Below are positions 44,795-54,786 of a stretch of 64,000 nucleotides of DNA, in pieces. Under the pieces are notes generated by a model. It worked only from the letters and a program-made list of their open reading frames with translations. It ran no database searches and had not been told where the DNA came from. Source of the DNA: Calothrix sp. PCC 7103 (lineage in GTDB: Bacteria; Cyanobacteriota; Cyanobacteriia; Cyanobacteriales; Nostocaceae); contig NZ_KB217478.1 of assembly GCF_000331305.1 (NCBI RefSeq), positions 8,029,481 through 8,093,480 on the forward strand, given 5' to 3'. Position 1 is the first letter of the stretch. Every line of letters starts with the position of its first letter. Both the position numbers and the translations under genes were made by a program.

Positions 44795-46978
44795 CTAATT
44801 TGTTTTGTGTATGATGTTTGAGTGTTGGAAGAATGCATCACATTTATTTTCGATGACTACACAAATACTGCTTAAAGCTTGCTGGTAGTTATCCATGTCT
44901 TCTTGCTTTAGAGAGATTTTGGCGGCACGCTGTAAATCTTCTACTGCCTGTATTCGGTATCGACTAGATTCTTTACCTCCGTATTGCGAAAGTTCATAGC
45001 GTACAATTCCACGCTTGAGGTAAACTTTTGCCATTTGCGGGTCGATACTTAAAGCTTGATTAAAATCTAAAATGGCGCCTCGATATTCTTTCTCGAAATC
45101 GCTACTGTACTGTGCTATTTGATACTTAACTAAGCCACGCTGGTAGTAAGCTTCTGCTCGCGATGGGTTAAGATTGAGTGCTTGGTCGAAGTCTTGGATT
45201 GCTTTCCGGTAGTCGTCTTGCGATTCACCGCTGTACTTAGCGACTTGTGCGCGGACAATGCCACGTCGAATCAAAGCTTCAATTTCACTCGGATTCAGGC
45301 GAATGGCATCGTTAAAGTCAGAAATGGCGCCTCTATAATCTTTATCAGGGTCGCTGCTGTATTCAGCAAGAAGTAAACGAGTGTTACCGCGACTTACATA
45401 AGCTTTAGTTTCTGAAGGGTTGATTTTAATGGCTTGATTATAGTCAGACAAAGCTGCTTCGTACTGTTTCAGGTTAAAGTGAGCATTGCCTCGGTTGACG
45501 TAAGCTTTTGCGTAGGAAGGTAATTTTTGAATAGCTTTGGTAAATTTCCGAATCGCTTCCTCGTAGTTTTTGATGGTGTAAGAGGCATGACCTTGTTTAT
45601 AGTAATCATCAAAACTGAGGTTGTCTCTAGCTACTTGCTGTGGAGTAACAAGTGTTTGGGTGTAAGAGTTTTCGGCATCAAAAGGACGACTTGTAAATTT
45701 TATCATCACATCTAGATAGCCTAGCAAGCCAAACGCTAGCAAACAAAACACTACTGGATAATACCTTTGTTTTTTTGAAGACTTATAATAAGGATAATTA
45801 TAAGCAGTATTTGGTTGGCGATAGTTAAGAGAGTTAAGTGGAAGAGGCGTTTTTGCAACACGAGGTACGGCAGTCGGACGAGGTTTCTTACGAGGAATAT
45901 GAGCAGCTAAATGTTCTTTCGCTGCTATTGCTCGCTGCGATGGAAATGGGTCTCGGCCTCCCAGACGTAAAGTGCGCTCGCACCAAGGACAACTATGTAG
46001 GTGACTGCTATAGCGGTGCTGAGGATTAACGGTACAGGTAATTAAAGATTCTTCTACTTCTATAAGAGTTAAAAGCCAAGTTGCAGCGCTTGGACGCACT
46101 AAAGGATTGTGATGTCCTTCCTCAAAGCAGCGACGAAATAATTCTTGTAACGCTGGATGTAACATCTCCCACGGTGGAGCAATGGGAGTAGGGATGTATG
46201 GTACACGAGTTCTTTGACTATAGGTAAAATGTCCACTTGCAATTCGTGATTCATACGTTGGTGGTTCGCCAATACCTTGAAAGATACCTGAAAATGGATG
46301 TGTACCTTCCATTAACAGTTGGAAAATCAAAACTCCTAACCCAAATAAGTCATGAGCAGCGATGCGGTCGCATTCGGCAAATGTTTTATTTTGTAATTCT
46401 GGGGGAGTAAATTCTGGTTTACCAACTGGGCAACGATACACTATGTTACTGTTTGGGTCACGAACTTGGAACGAGTCGGTGTCAACGAGTGTTACCAGTG
46501 CTGTATCACTAACCAAAATATTCGATTCATTTACATCTCCAACACAGTAACCTCGTGCATGGAGTGCTGAAAAAGCTGCTGCTAAATTGCGTGCAGTACG
46601 GATTAAATATTGATAGCTAAATAAGGGGCAATGCTGACGACGGGTTCTAGGATTATAAAAATCTATAATGGGTCGCATTCCTCGAATGCGTGGCATTAAA
46701 AACCCAGTGATGCGGTTACTACCGTCTGTTGAGTGTAGTAGTTCAGTTGGCCAAGCGATAGATATATGACCTAAACAAGCTGTGGGGTTTTCTGGAGGAT
46801 GAGCAAGCATTACAGATAGCTTGTTATCGTGAGCGTCTTTAGGCTTGTGATAAATCTTAGCCACTAAATTCGCATCGGTTGGTACCGTGTAGATACATGC
46901 TTCACCGCCACGCCCCAAACTTACGGTGAGGTTAATAGTAAGATTTTGTTGGTTGGGAAGACAACGTATTACCTGCAT
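44795..46978 (-). CDS. Protein kinase with zinc ribbon, membrane helix and TPR domain
   Basis: A 727-aa protein. The kinase domain is at about 10-310: GRGGEACIY loop, AKIY Lys, catalytic-loop Asp in CVGDVNESNIL near 147 (HRD changed to VGD), and DTD in place of DFG. A short Cys/His segment (CTVNPQHRYSSHLHSCPWC, near 313-335) looks like a zinc ribbon. A membrane helix (about 404-425) then leads to about six TPR units, several with a YSSDxxKxYR insertion. This layout matches the kinase of the TerY-P type triad, with phosphatase and VWA genes upstream in the same operon. The VGD and DTD changes suggest unusual catalysis, or a weakly active kinase. Confidence 0.85.
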   Translation of the reverse strand: MQVIRCLPNQQNLTINLTVSLGRGGEACIYTVPTDANLVAKIYHKPKDAHDNKLSVMLAHPPENPTACLGHISIAWPTELLHSTDGSNRITGFLMPRIRGMRPIIDFYNPRTRRQHCPLFSYQYLIRTARNLAAAFSALHARGYCVGDVNESNILVSDTALVTLVDTDSFQVRDPNSNIVYRCPVGKPEFTPPELQNKTFAECDRIAAHDLFGLGVLIFQLLMEGTHPFSGIFQGIGEPPTYESRIASGHFTYSQRTRVPYIPTPIAPPWEMLHPALQELFRRCFEEGHHNPLVRPSAATWLLTLIEVEESLITCTVNPQHRYSSHLHSCPWCERTLRLGGRDPFPSQRAIAAKEHLAAHIPRKKPRPTAVPRVAKTPLPLNSLNYRQPNTAYNYPYYKSSKKQRYYPVVFCLLAFGLLGYLDVMIKFTSRPFDAENSYTQTLVTPQQVARDNLSFDDYYKQGHASYTIKNYEEAIRKFTKAIQKLPSYAKAYVNRGNAHFNLKQYEAALSDYNQAIKINPSETKAYVSRGNTRLLLAEYSSDPDKDYRGAISDFNDAIRLNPSEIEALIRRGIVRAQVAKYSGESQDDYRKAIQDFDQALNLNPSRAEAYYQRGLVKYQIAQYSSDFEKEYRGAILDFNQALSIDPQMAKVYLKRGIVRYELSQYGGKESSRYRIQAVEDLQRAAKISLKQEDMDNYQQALSSICVVIENKCDAFFQHSNIIHKTN

Positions 46979-47044
46979 TTCGAGGATTACAATAGGGGAA
47001 TAATTTTAATATGGTGCTGGAACGTGTTACTTAGAGCAATATTA

Positions 47045-47845
47045 TTACTCATGCAACGCCGCTAAAACCAGCGTCAAATCGTCGTCAGTACGTTGCGTGA
47101 TTCGCTCCGAACGCAAAAACTTGACTAGCTGTTCTTTCGCAACTGATTTGTCGTCGATATTCGCGACAAATTCAAATAGTGGAAAAAAGAATGGTTTATG
47201 CGGGGCGCCTACTGCCATGTTAATAGCTAACATTTGTAGTCCATCAGTTAGTACACCAACATTAACAATTGGCTGGCGCCATAAACGGAGTTGTGCGTTA
47301 TCAATAGAATCAAACGACGTTAAAAAAGTGGTTTCATTAATATATTCACCACTATCGGGCATGGTAAGTGCGAGTAAGTTTCCCTGGTAATCACGAGCGA
47401 CGGCAACACCATCACCTATTTGAGCTACAGCCACTCCTTCGGGTGTTGCGACCATTACTATCAAAGTTGTCGCTAGGTCATCATATGATGATGAGGTTGC
47501 TTCTGCTTCTTCCTCGACTGCTTTTTTAGCTGCCACCATCGCATTCGTTAGAAGCGAACGAACAAAATCATCACTACTAAGAGCGCGTCGGCTAATTTCA
47601 TGCTCTTGAATACTCTCAACCGCAGCGGTAGTAGCGACCATCGATCCTACTTTACCTAATTTGGCAGAGCCGGCGCCATCTGCAACAGCGGCTACTAAAA
47701 TGTTATCAGGTAAAACTTGCCAATTATGTGCATCTTGACACAGCTGCTCATTCTTTACATGACTCGTGCCACATACAGAAGCGGCAACAACCCGCCAGTG
47801 AACCATTTGCTTTAAAGTACTACTCATATTGTTATTCACGCGCAT
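47045..47845 (-). CDS. PP2C-like protein phosphatase
   Basis: A 266-aa PPM-family protein. Core motifs are CQDAHNW (the first metal Asp), VAAVADGAGSAKLG, TTLIVMVATPEG, VAQIGDGVAVA, LTDGLQ and RTDDDLTLVLA. These carry the metal-binding Asp residues of PP2C-type Ser/Thr phosphatases. It lies between the VWA and kinase genes (31 and 66 bp gaps), so it most likely reverses the kinase's phosphorylation. A second Met six codons in (47827) is another possible start. Confidence 0.88.
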   Translation of the reverse strand: MRVNNNMSSTLKQMVHWRVVAASVCGTSHVKNEQLCQDAHNWQVLPDNILVAAVADGAGSAKLGKVGSMVATTAAVESIQEHEISRRALSSDDFVRSLLTNAMVAAKKAVEEEAEATSSSYDDLATTLIVMVATPEGVAVAQIGDGVAVARDYQGNLLALTMPDSGEYINETTFLTSFDSIDNAQLRLWRQPIVNVGVLTDGLQMLAINMAVGAPHKPFFFPLFEFVANIDDKSVAKEQLVKFLRSERITQRTDDDLTLVLAALHE

Positions 47846-47876
47846 ACAGCTGTGTAAGTTTAGCTAATAAATATAA

Positions 47877-48551
47877 CTAAACAGTACCCCAGCCAATAGG
47901 TGGTAGTGCAACCTGATCATCCACTTTCGACTGTGATACCGCTGACATACTCGCCGACAGCCACACAAACATCTCCACAAAATTTAAGCCTTGCAGTTTT
48001 AAAGGACTTCGGACTCCGATTTGACCCAACCGCATCATATTAGCATTTTCCACGCCGACGGTAAAAAAAGCAACACGCTTTGAGGCTTCATCTGCTTGTA
48101 AACGTAACGATGCTTGTTCTACAACGTCTTCAAATTCTCCTTGTGGTTCGCCATCGGTAATCATGAATATCCAAGGACGGTAGTATGCAACTCCATTGGT
48201 ACGGTATAAATTCTTACGCTCTGTTATTAAGTCTAAGGCTTTGTGAATTCCGGCACCCATAGTTGTAAGACCCTGTGCAGACAGCGTTGGTGGACTGAAT
48301 AAATCAGCCGTCACAAAATCTTGTACGATATTTACGCTGCTATCAAATGTTACTATTGCAACTTCAACTCTTCGGGCAGCAAGGCTATTCTTTACTAACT
48401 CTTCTTTAAAAGTTTGTAATCCTTCGTTGAGAGCATTAATCGCTGTGCCTTGCATAGAGCCAGAAGTATCGAGTAACAGTACACACGGACACCTTGGTTC
48501 TGGGTTTTCAGCGAATTCCACAACTTCATCAAGTCTTAATGTATCAGACAT
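47877..48551 (-). CDS. VWA-domain (TerY-like) protein
   Basis: About 224 aa from the ATG at 48551; a TTG nine codons upstream is possible. A complete MIDAS site is present: DTSGSMQG near residue 25, a Thr in GLTTMGAG, and the Asp in FMITDGEPQGE. There is no signal peptide, so it acts in the cytoplasm. It is the first gene of the VWA-phosphatase-kinase operon; in the TerY-P triads the VWA protein is thought to be a substrate or scaffold of the other two (family knowledge). No tellurium-resistance TerB/C/D gene is in the window. Confidence 0.88.
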   Translation of the reverse strand: MSDTLRLDEVVEFAENPEPRCPCVLLLDTSGSMQGTAINALNEGLQTFKEELVKNSLAARRVEVAIVTFDSSVNIVQDFVTADLFSPPTLSAQGLTTMGAGIHKALDLITERKNLYRTNGVAYYRPWIFMITDGEPQGEFEDVVEQASLRLQADEASKRVAFFTVGVENANMMRLGQIGVRSPLKLQGLNFVEMFVWLSASMSAVSQSKVDDQVALPPIGWGTV

Positions 48552-49160
48552 AACTTTTCGTGTTATAATAGAGTCCAAAATTGTGTTCTACCAAGTTTAA
48601 TAGTCAGATTTAAGCAAGTTTTCCTAAACTGCAAATTTACGGTTGTGTTATGGTTTGTCCCGGATGCTTTATACTAAGTAACTAGCTAAACGCATTTTTC
48701 ATTAATACAAATACACTAAATAACTTCGGAATTAGCATAAATAGTTTGAGTAAAAAGAATTTAACTCTTGTCAAGGTTGTCTGTTGTAACGTATTTGGCA
48801 ATTAGACTAGATAAACATCTACAATACAATAATTTTCTAGTTTCTCCCTTTGAACTTTTTAAATTTTTCATATAGAAGGTTTGTGTATTTGATGAAATGT
48901 GTAATGTAGGCTGGCAAGATACCATTATTATATCGATGTTGGAGTAGGTAAAATTGCAATTTAACAAACTGCCAAAAAAAAGGTAGTTATGTAAAATGTA
49001 ACAAAACAATAGTCACGATAATTTTTGCTGCTTGTAACATATATGCATATCAACCTTTGATATTTCATTCTAGGAAGATATAAAAATTACAAGAACTGTA
49101 TCGAGCAACATATCAATATTGCTGTTATAGTGGCTAATCTACTGGAAAAACTCCAAGCAG
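48552..49160. other. Divergent intergenic region
   Basis: About 610 bp. A minus-strand frame at 48761-49009 has odd composition and no ribosome site, so I do not call it a gene. Promoters for both neighbours should be here; none is recognised. Confidence 0.4.
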
Positions 49161-50567
49161 ATGAACATTTTAGGCACATTCACCAGATTACGTTCCCTTA
49201 GTCTATTACGTCACTTATCGAACTGTCATGACACTACTTGCTTACATGTATTAAGTAATTCAGTTACCTGGCTAATATACTTAGAACAGGGGAAAATTAT
49301 TTATGCGACCCACTCAGTCGAACCGTTTGACCGTCTAGAAAGGCATTTACGCCGTTTAGACCATCAATTGAGTGCTTTAAGCACAGAAATTCGTGTTCAA
49401 GTGCGTTTGATGTTTGAAGCTGACTCACCAAACCTAAGTGGGGACTCTAACTCAGACAAATTACCCGAACAACCACCCGAATACCAAGCTATTTGCTGGT
49501 TGGTTAGCCAACGTCACATCAATCCAACTCAAGCTGCTATTTTGATTCAGGAAATGGTCAAAGAAGTTCTTGAATCTTTCTCACTAATTAATACAGGAAA
49601 TTACAAATTAATAAGTATTGTAAATAAATTACCAGTTATTTGCAAAATTGATACAGAAAAAATACTTGAAATGTGTGAGCAACAATTACGCGGTTGGCAG
49701 ACGCTAACTCCCCACATTTCATCACCATATCAACGTCCTTACCTACGGGTACCAACAGAGGTACTCAAACATCAACTCTCAGCCATACATCAAAATTTGG
49801 CAACTTGGATGAAGGGTTTCAGCCTACGGCATTTAGCTGTGATTGTCAACCAAGACGAAGTAGAAATGGCGCGGCAACTGTATCAATATATAAGTAGTGG
49901 GGAGATTGTTCTTCATGAACCAGACCCACCATTCGATAAATTACCCCTAATTACTCCAGACGAAAATCAAACTGCAAATTCTGTTACTGAGATAGTTAAT
50001 AATCAGTTAGGAAGTTCGGCGCCTTCTTTAAATAGCACTACCAACGGGACAGTTACACAAAGACTAACTGGAAGTAGCAACGTCATAATTCCAAATACAA
50101 GACAGTTATATCCAGACCAGCAAACAGTTAGCCAACCCGTTTCTGAGACACGCGCTATCGCCAAACCGCCTAGTAATATATCTGCTCCAGCGACTAATCG
50201 TAAAGTCTATAAAATTGTTTCAGTTGATGATAGTCCAACAGTTCTGAGAGAGATTAGCCGTTTTCTAGAACATGAGAACTTCTCAGTCGTGACAATTAAC
50301 GACCCAGTGAAGGCAGTGATGTCGATAATTCGTAACAAGCCAGACTTGATTTTACTCGACTTGAACATGGATGGTATAGACGGGTACGAACTGTGCAAGA
50401 TTATTCGCAATAACTCAATGTTTAAGAAAACGCCAATTGTTATGGTGACAGGTAACAAAGGACTGGTAGATAAAGTCAAAGCGCGGTTAGTTGGTGCATC
50501 AGGGTATTTGACAAAACCATTTACTCAGGCTGATTTACTCAAAATGGTATTCATGCACTTGACTTGA
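49161..50567 (+). CDS. PatA-type response regulator
   Basis: A 468-aa protein with a PatA-like DUF4388 N-terminal domain (residues about 1-130, WLIYLEQGKIIYATHS), a helical middle part, and a low-complexity Ser/Thr/Pro linker (about 270-345). The C-terminal receiver has D400 as phosphoacceptor in LLDLNMDGIDGYE and Lys in LTKPFTQ. Relatives include PatA (heterocyst pattern) and PixG/PilG-type regulators of pilus chemotaxis. It is followed by a CheY-like gene after 61 bp, as in pix/pil loci, but the expected CheW, MCP and CheA genes are absent. Confidence 0.9.
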   Translation: MNILGTFTRLRSLSLLRHLSNCHDTTCLHVLSNSVTWLIYLEQGKIIYATHSVEPFDRLERHLRRLDHQLSALSTEIRVQVRLMFEADSPNLSGDSNSDKLPEQPPEYQAICWLVSQRHINPTQAAILIQEMVKEVLESFSLINTGNYKLISIVNKLPVICKIDTEKILEMCEQQLRGWQTLTPHISSPYQRPYLRVPTEVLKHQLSAIHQNLATWMKGFSLRHLAVIVNQDEVEMARQLYQYISSGEIVLHEPDPPFDKLPLITPDENQTANSVTEIVNNQLGSSAPSLNSTTNGTVTQRLTGSSNVIIPNTRQLYPDQQTVSQPVSETRAIAKPPSNISAPATNRKVYKIVSVDDSPTVLREISRFLEHENFSVVTINDPVKAVMSIIRNKPDLILLDLNMDGIDGYELCKIIRNNSMFKKTPIVMVTGNKGLVDKVKARLVGASGYLTKPFTQADLLKMVFMHLT

Positions 50568-50628
50568 TTTATAATTTGATTCCCACCCTGTCGTCATCAA
50601 TATTGTAAAATCAAAGGAATAAGTAAAT

Positions 50629-50988
50629 ATGACAACACTTCTAGTTGTTGACGATACGCCTTCTCAGCTAGAGTTAATCAACTGTTATTTAGAAGACGGT
50701 GGTTACAACGTTATTAAAGCTTACGATGCCAAAGAAGGTTTTAAGAAAGCTTTAAACGATTTACCTGATATCGTAATTACCGATATTGTGATGCCTGGAA
50801 TGAGTGGTTTTGAGTTATGTCGCCTTCTTAAGCGAAACACAGCTACTCAAAACATTAGAATTATCATTTGTAGCTCCAAAAACGGTGACATCGATAAAAT
50901 TTGGGGTATGCGTCAAGGCGCCGATTTTTACTTAACAAAACCTTTTGGTAAGCAAGAATTATTACATGCAATTCAGTCTTTAATTTGA
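50629..50988 (+). CDS. CheY/PilH-like response regulator
   Basis: A 119-aa single receiver domain: D8/D9 in LLVVDDT, phosphoacceptor D52 in TDIVMPGMSGFE, and Lys in LTKPFGK. AAAGGAA before the ATG is a good ribosome site. In pixH/pilH-type operons this small regulator follows the PatA-like one and tunes motor or pilus output. Here the partners of the system lie elsewhere. Confidence 0.9.
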   Translation: MTTLLVVDDTPSQLELINCYLEDGGYNVIKAYDAKEGFKKALNDLPDIVITDIVMPGMSGFELCRLLKRNTATQNIRIIICSSKNGDIDKIWGMRQGADFYLTKPFGKQELLHAIQSLI

Positions 50989-51003
50989 TAAAAACTTACG
51001 TTA

Positions 51004-51070
51004 AGAAACCGGGTTTCTACGCACAATAGTTATTCTTATTACAAGATTTCAATGAAGAAACCCGGTTTTT
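51004..51070. repeat. Two AGAAACCSGGTTTCT palindromes in tandem
   Basis: AGAAACCGGGTTTCT (51004-51018) and AGAAACCCGGTTTTT (51056-51070) lie between convergent genes and could form a combined terminator. They are members of the dispersed family. Confidence 0.65.
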
Positions 51071-51077
51071 TACCTTA

Positions 51078-51722
51078 TTAATCTATGTAATCAGATATAA
51101 TACGTTGGTCATTAATTTGACTTGCTCCTACCGGACGTTCGCCATCTATATTCAGAGAGCCTGCCACTTCTAAATTACTTGGGTCAACTGGGCGCCGACC
51201 ATCTATATCTATTGTTTCATCATATACGAGATTACTAGAAACTATTGGACGCTCACCATCTACATCAAAAGTATTTAGTACTTTAGAATTATTCGAGGTA
51301 ATTGGACGTTCACCATCTACATCAAAAGTATCTAGTACCTCGAAAGAACTAGGGTCAACAGGGCGCCGACCATCTATATCTATAGTATTTTTGTATTCTA
51401 AAACACTATCAGCAGTTTTTTGACTTTTTTTAGTTTTATTCGCTTTGCTAGTTTTACTATTTTTGGTATTGGATGTTGTAATCGCTGAACGTTCTTCGAC
51501 GTTAAAAGTACCTACAACCTCAAAAGAACTAGCAGCAACTGGACGCTTACCATCTATATCAAGCGTTTTTGTAATTTCAAGGTCACTCGATTCTACAGGA
51601 CGTTGATTGTCTATATCAGTAGTTGTTTGCTCTTGAGTAGCTAATGATGCAGAAGAATCAACAGTAGAATGTTGATTATCTTTAGCTTTGGTGCGTGGTT
51701 TAGTTGTTTTTTTATTAGCCAT
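51078..51722 (-). CDS. DIDGxRPV-repeat protein of unknown function
   Basis: 214 aa from the ATG at 51722, preceded by GGGA. After a short Lys/Thr-rich start come about eight repeats of some 20-22 residues. The core is x-D-[IV]-D-G-x-RP-[IV]-x2-S-x2-x-V, for example TIDIDGRRPVDPSSFEV and TFDVDGERPITS. A Lys/Ser/Thr-rich spacer interrupts them. No signal peptide, membrane segment or known catalytic motif is present. Acidic Asp-rich turns might bind metal. I do not recognise the family. Related RP-repeat proteins may exist in cyanobacteria, but this is only an impression. Confidence 0.7.
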   Translation of the reverse strand: MANKKTTKPRTKAKDNQHSTVDSSASLATQEQTTTDIDNQRPVESSDLEITKTLDIDGKRPVAASSFEVVGTFNVEERSAITTSNTKNSKTSKANKTKKSQKTADSVLEYKNTIDIDGRRPVDPSSFEVLDTFDVDGERPITSNNSKVLNTFDVDGERPIVSSNLVYDETIDIDGRRPVDPSNLEVAGSLNIDGERPVGASQINDQRIISDYID

Positions 51723-51976
51723 TTTTATTTCCCTGTAGCTTTTTGGCATTCAGGCGCTGTATTTGATATATATTTAATTTTGTGATAAAGGACACCCGAA
51801 GTGAAATACGTCTCATGTGGTAAATAAGGGTGAAATTTTTTACCTTAACGAGTGGCGCGAAATAATCCTTTTGAAGCGTGCGAAAAATGCAAACATATGA
51901 AGCTCGTTCGCCCAATCGTTTTAGAATAGACAGTGCCTTACTATTAAAGCTACCCCAATCGCACAAGCAAAATCAA

Positions 51977-54418
51977 ATGCGTATTTCGTTGAATTGGCTA
52001 CGGGAACTAGTCGAGATCAAACAAACTCCTGAAGAATTAGCTCAAACCCTCACTATGGCAGGGTTTGAAGTTGAAGATATTGAAGACCGTCGCACGTGGG
52101 CATCGGGTGTGGTAGTTGGACGTGTGTTAGCACGTGAACAGCACCCTGATGCCGATAGATTAAGCGTTTGCCAAGTTGATATTGGTACGGGTGAAACCTT
52201 AAATATTGTTTGCGGCGCCTCAAATGTCCGTGCCGATATACTTGTACCAGTAGCTGTAGTTGGTACGTTTCTGCCAAATATAAATTTAAAAATAAAGCCT
52301 GCAAAGTTACGGGGAGTGCCTTCTAACGGCATGATTTGTTCGTTAAAGGAATTGGGATTACCTACAGATGTAGATGGAATCCACATTTTCCAAAACGAAG
52401 CTTTACAGTTAGGCAGCGATGTACGTCCTTTATTGGGACTTGATGATGTCGTGTTAGACGTGACGGCAACAGCTAACCGTGCAGATGCACTTTGTATGGT
52501 TGGAATTGCACGCGAAGTTGCTGCCCTTACAAATGCAAAACTATCAATACCGCAACCACCTGAGATAACAGCTTCAGCATCGCCAGGTTTAAATTTAAAG
52601 GTAGAAGAATCTAAGGCTTGCCCTAGTTATATTGGAACGGTAATAGAAAACATTACAATTGCACCGTCACCTGATTGGTTACAGCAAAAACTGCGTGCTG
52701 CAGGTACACGCCCAATTAATAATGTTGTAGATATTACTAACTACGTATTACTAGAATGGGGACAACCGCTACACGCATTTGACCGCGAACGCTTAAAAAC
52801 AATTGGGGGTAATGACAACATAAAGATTGGAGTTAGATTTGCGAATGCGGGTGAAACTCTCAAGACCCTCGACGGACAAACCCGCACTCTTAGCACGCAA
52901 AATTTGTTAATTACTGCTGGTGATAAACCTGTTGCCCTTGCTGGTGTAATGGGTGGTGAGGAAAGCGAAGTTTATGAAGGTACGCAAAACCTCGTTTTAG
53001 AAGCAGCATTGTTCGATAACGTTGCAATTCGTCGGTCTTCGCGAAGTGTAGGGTTAAGAAGCGAAGCGTCATCACGTTATGAACGCGGTATAAATTTTGC
53101 AGGTTTAGAAACAGCTACTCGTCGTGCATTGACGATGATTACTGAGCTTGCTGGCGGTACAATTGTTGCTCAAAAAACAGTAGATACTCGCCCAGACCCT
53201 TCAACATGGAGTCACACAATTAGTTTACGTTTAGACCGTGTAAATGAGTTACTTGGACCAACACGTGCGGATGACGATGCTGATATAGGTGGCGAACTAC
53301 AAGCAAGTGATGTAGAAAGAATTTTAACAGCGTTAGGGTGTCAGTTGACTGTTTCAGGAGATAAAACTTGGAATGTCGTCGTTCCACCATATCGTTACCG
53401 CGACTTAGAACGAGAAATCGATTTAATTGAAGAAATTGCTCGCCTTTACGGTTACGATAATTTTTGTGATACTTTGCCAGAAACAGCCGAAGGTGGTTAT
53501 TTGCCGTTCGAGCAGGAAATGCTACGCAAATTACGTTATGCAATGCGTGGCGCCGGTTTAACCGAGTTAATTCATTATTCACTTGTCAAACCAGGAGAAG
53601 AACGTCAAATAGTAATAAGCAATCCTTTACTTGTTGAGTATTCAGCACTGCGAACCGATTTAATAAATGGTTTAATTAATGCGTTTCAATTTAATCTCGA
53701 ACAAGGAAACGGCGCCCTTAATGGGTTTGAAATTGGAGAAATTTTCTGGCAAGAAGAAAACGGGTTGCAAGAAGCCGAAGCAATAGGTGGAATTCTGGGC
53801 GGTGATACTAGCGTTGGTAGATGGGCGCGTGGAGGTTCTGAGGCGCCGATGACTTGGTACGAAGCCAAAGGAGTATTAGAAAATATCTTCCAACAAATGA
53901 GCTTGCACGTCGAATACCAACCAGATAATCGCGACGCTCGCTTGCATCCCGGACGTACAGCTTCATTATGGGTTGGTAGCAATCGACTCGGTACATTCGG
54001 GCAACTACATCCTCAATTACGTAGAGAAGAGAACTTACCAGATGCAGTATACGTATTTCAACTGGATTTGAATGTATTACTAGATGCATTAGATAGTGAA
54101 GAAATATTAGTTCCAGGCTTTAAAACATACTCAACCTACCCAGCATCCGACCGTGATATAGCTTTCTTCGCTCCTATTGAACTTACCGTTGCAAAAATAG
54201 AACGTGCAATTAGAGCATCAAGTAAAGACTTATTAGAGTCAGTAGAATTATTCGACGAATACCGAGGAGAAAACGTCCCCGCAGGACAACGAAGTTTAGC
54301 ATTTCGTCTCGTATATCGGTCCAACGAACGGACACTCACCGACAAAGATATCGAACCTGTACACCAAAAAGTTCGTGACACCTTGGTTGAAAAATTTGGC
54401 GTTAACTTGAGAAGTTAG
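51977..54418 (+). CDS. pheT: Phenylalanyl-tRNA synthetase beta subunit
   Basis: 813 aa from the ATG at 51977, where the conserved [14 protein letters not shown] begins; upstream in-frame codons to 51878 are unlike the family. Domains in order: tRNA-binding OB-like domain (residues about 40-150, [17 protein letters not shown]), B3/B4 editing domain (about 210-390, [25 protein letters not shown]), B5 (about 400-490) and the catalytic-like core, with the C-terminal anticodon-binding FDX-ACB domain (from about 720). It pairs with PheS, encoded elsewhere, to charge tRNA-Phe. Followed 12 bp later by a YciI-like gene. Confidence 0.97.
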   Translation: MRISLNWLRELVEIKQTPEELAQTLTMAGFEVEDIEDRRTWASGVVVGRVLAREQHPDADRLSVCQVDIGTGETLNIVCGASNVRADILVPVAVVGTFLPNINLKIKPAKLRGVPSNGMICSLKELGLPTDVDGIHIFQNEALQLGSDVRPLLGLDDVVLDVTATANRADALCMVGIAREVAALTNAKLSIPQPPEITASASPGLNLKVEESKACPSYIGTVIENITIAPSPDWLQQKLRAAGTRPINNVVDITNYVLLEWGQPLHAFDRERLKTIGGNDNIKIGVRFANAGETLKTLDGQTRTLSTQNLLITAGDKPVALAGVMGGEESEVYEGTQNLVLEAALFDNVAIRRSSRSVGLRSEASSRYERGINFAGLETATRRALTMITELAGGTIVAQKTVDTRPDPSTWSHTISLRLDRVNELLGPTRADDDADIGGELQASDVERILTALGCQLTVSGDKTWNVVVPPYRYRDLEREIDLIEEIARLYGYDNFCDTLPETAEGGYLPFEQEMLRKLRYAMRGAGLTELIHYSLVKPGEERQIVISNPLLVEYSALRTDLINGLINAFQFNLEQGNGALNGFEIGEIFWQEENGLQEAEAIGGILGGDTSVGRWARGGSEAPMTWYEAKGVLENIFQQMSLHVEYQPDNRDARLHPGRTASLWVGSNRLGTFGQLHPQLRREENLPDAVYVFQLDLNVLLDALDSEEILVPGFKTYSTYPASDRDIAFFAPIELTVAKIERAIRASSKDLLESVELFDEYRGENVPAGQRSLAFRLVYRSNERTLTDKDIEPVHQKVRDTLVEKFGVNLRS

Positions 54419-54430
54419 GAGTTAGGAATC

Positions 54431-54700
54431 ATGACTAAATATATTATGTGGGGAAGCTACTGCGAAGACGTTTTAGAAAAACGGGCGCCACATCGTCAAG
54501 CACATCTTGATGGACTAGCACAACAAAAAGAATCGGGTGTACTAATTACAATTGGGCCTACGAAAGATGTCACAAAAGTTTTTGGTATTTACGAAGCCGA
54601 AAGCGAAGACATTGTGCGTCAATTAGTCGAAAATGACCCATACTGGAAAAATGGCATTTGGACTGAGTACACAATTAAAGAGTGGATTCAAGCTTTTTAA
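54431..54700 (+). CDS. YciI-like protein
   Basis: An 89-aa ferredoxin-like alpha/beta protein of the YciI family (KYIMWGSYCEDVLEKRAPHR, then GLAQQKESGVLITIGPTKD, and a VENDPYWKNGIW end). Some members bind small molecules or act as hydrolase-like enzymes; the function here is unknown. AGGA lies before the ATG. It lies 12 bp after pheT, so the two are co-transcribed, and it ends in a strong terminator. A second YciI-like gene lies at 59859-60125. Confidence 0.85.
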   Translation: MTKYIMWGSYCEDVLEKRAPHRQAHLDGLAQQKESGVLITIGPTKDVTKVFGIYEAESEDIVRQLVENDPYWKNGIWTEYTIKEWIQAF

Positions 54701-54722
54701 TATTAATTACATTTGGTAAATA

Positions 54723-54766
54723 AAAAGAGGCGCCATTCTATTTAAATAAGAGTGGTGCCTCTTTTA
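54723..54766 (+). terminator. Strong intrinsic terminator
   Basis: AAAAGAGGCGCCA pairs with TGGTGCCTCTTTT (one mismatch) around a loop of about 17 nt, followed by a T-rich run. It ends the pheT-yciI transcript. The stem includes a GGCGCC site. Confidence 0.85.
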
Positions 54767-54786
54767 TACTCTACCTTCTCAATTAC

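Noticed and set aside
48761-49009. Minus-strand frame of 82 codons
   Set aside because: No ribosome site, odd amino acid composition and no family features; probably chance.
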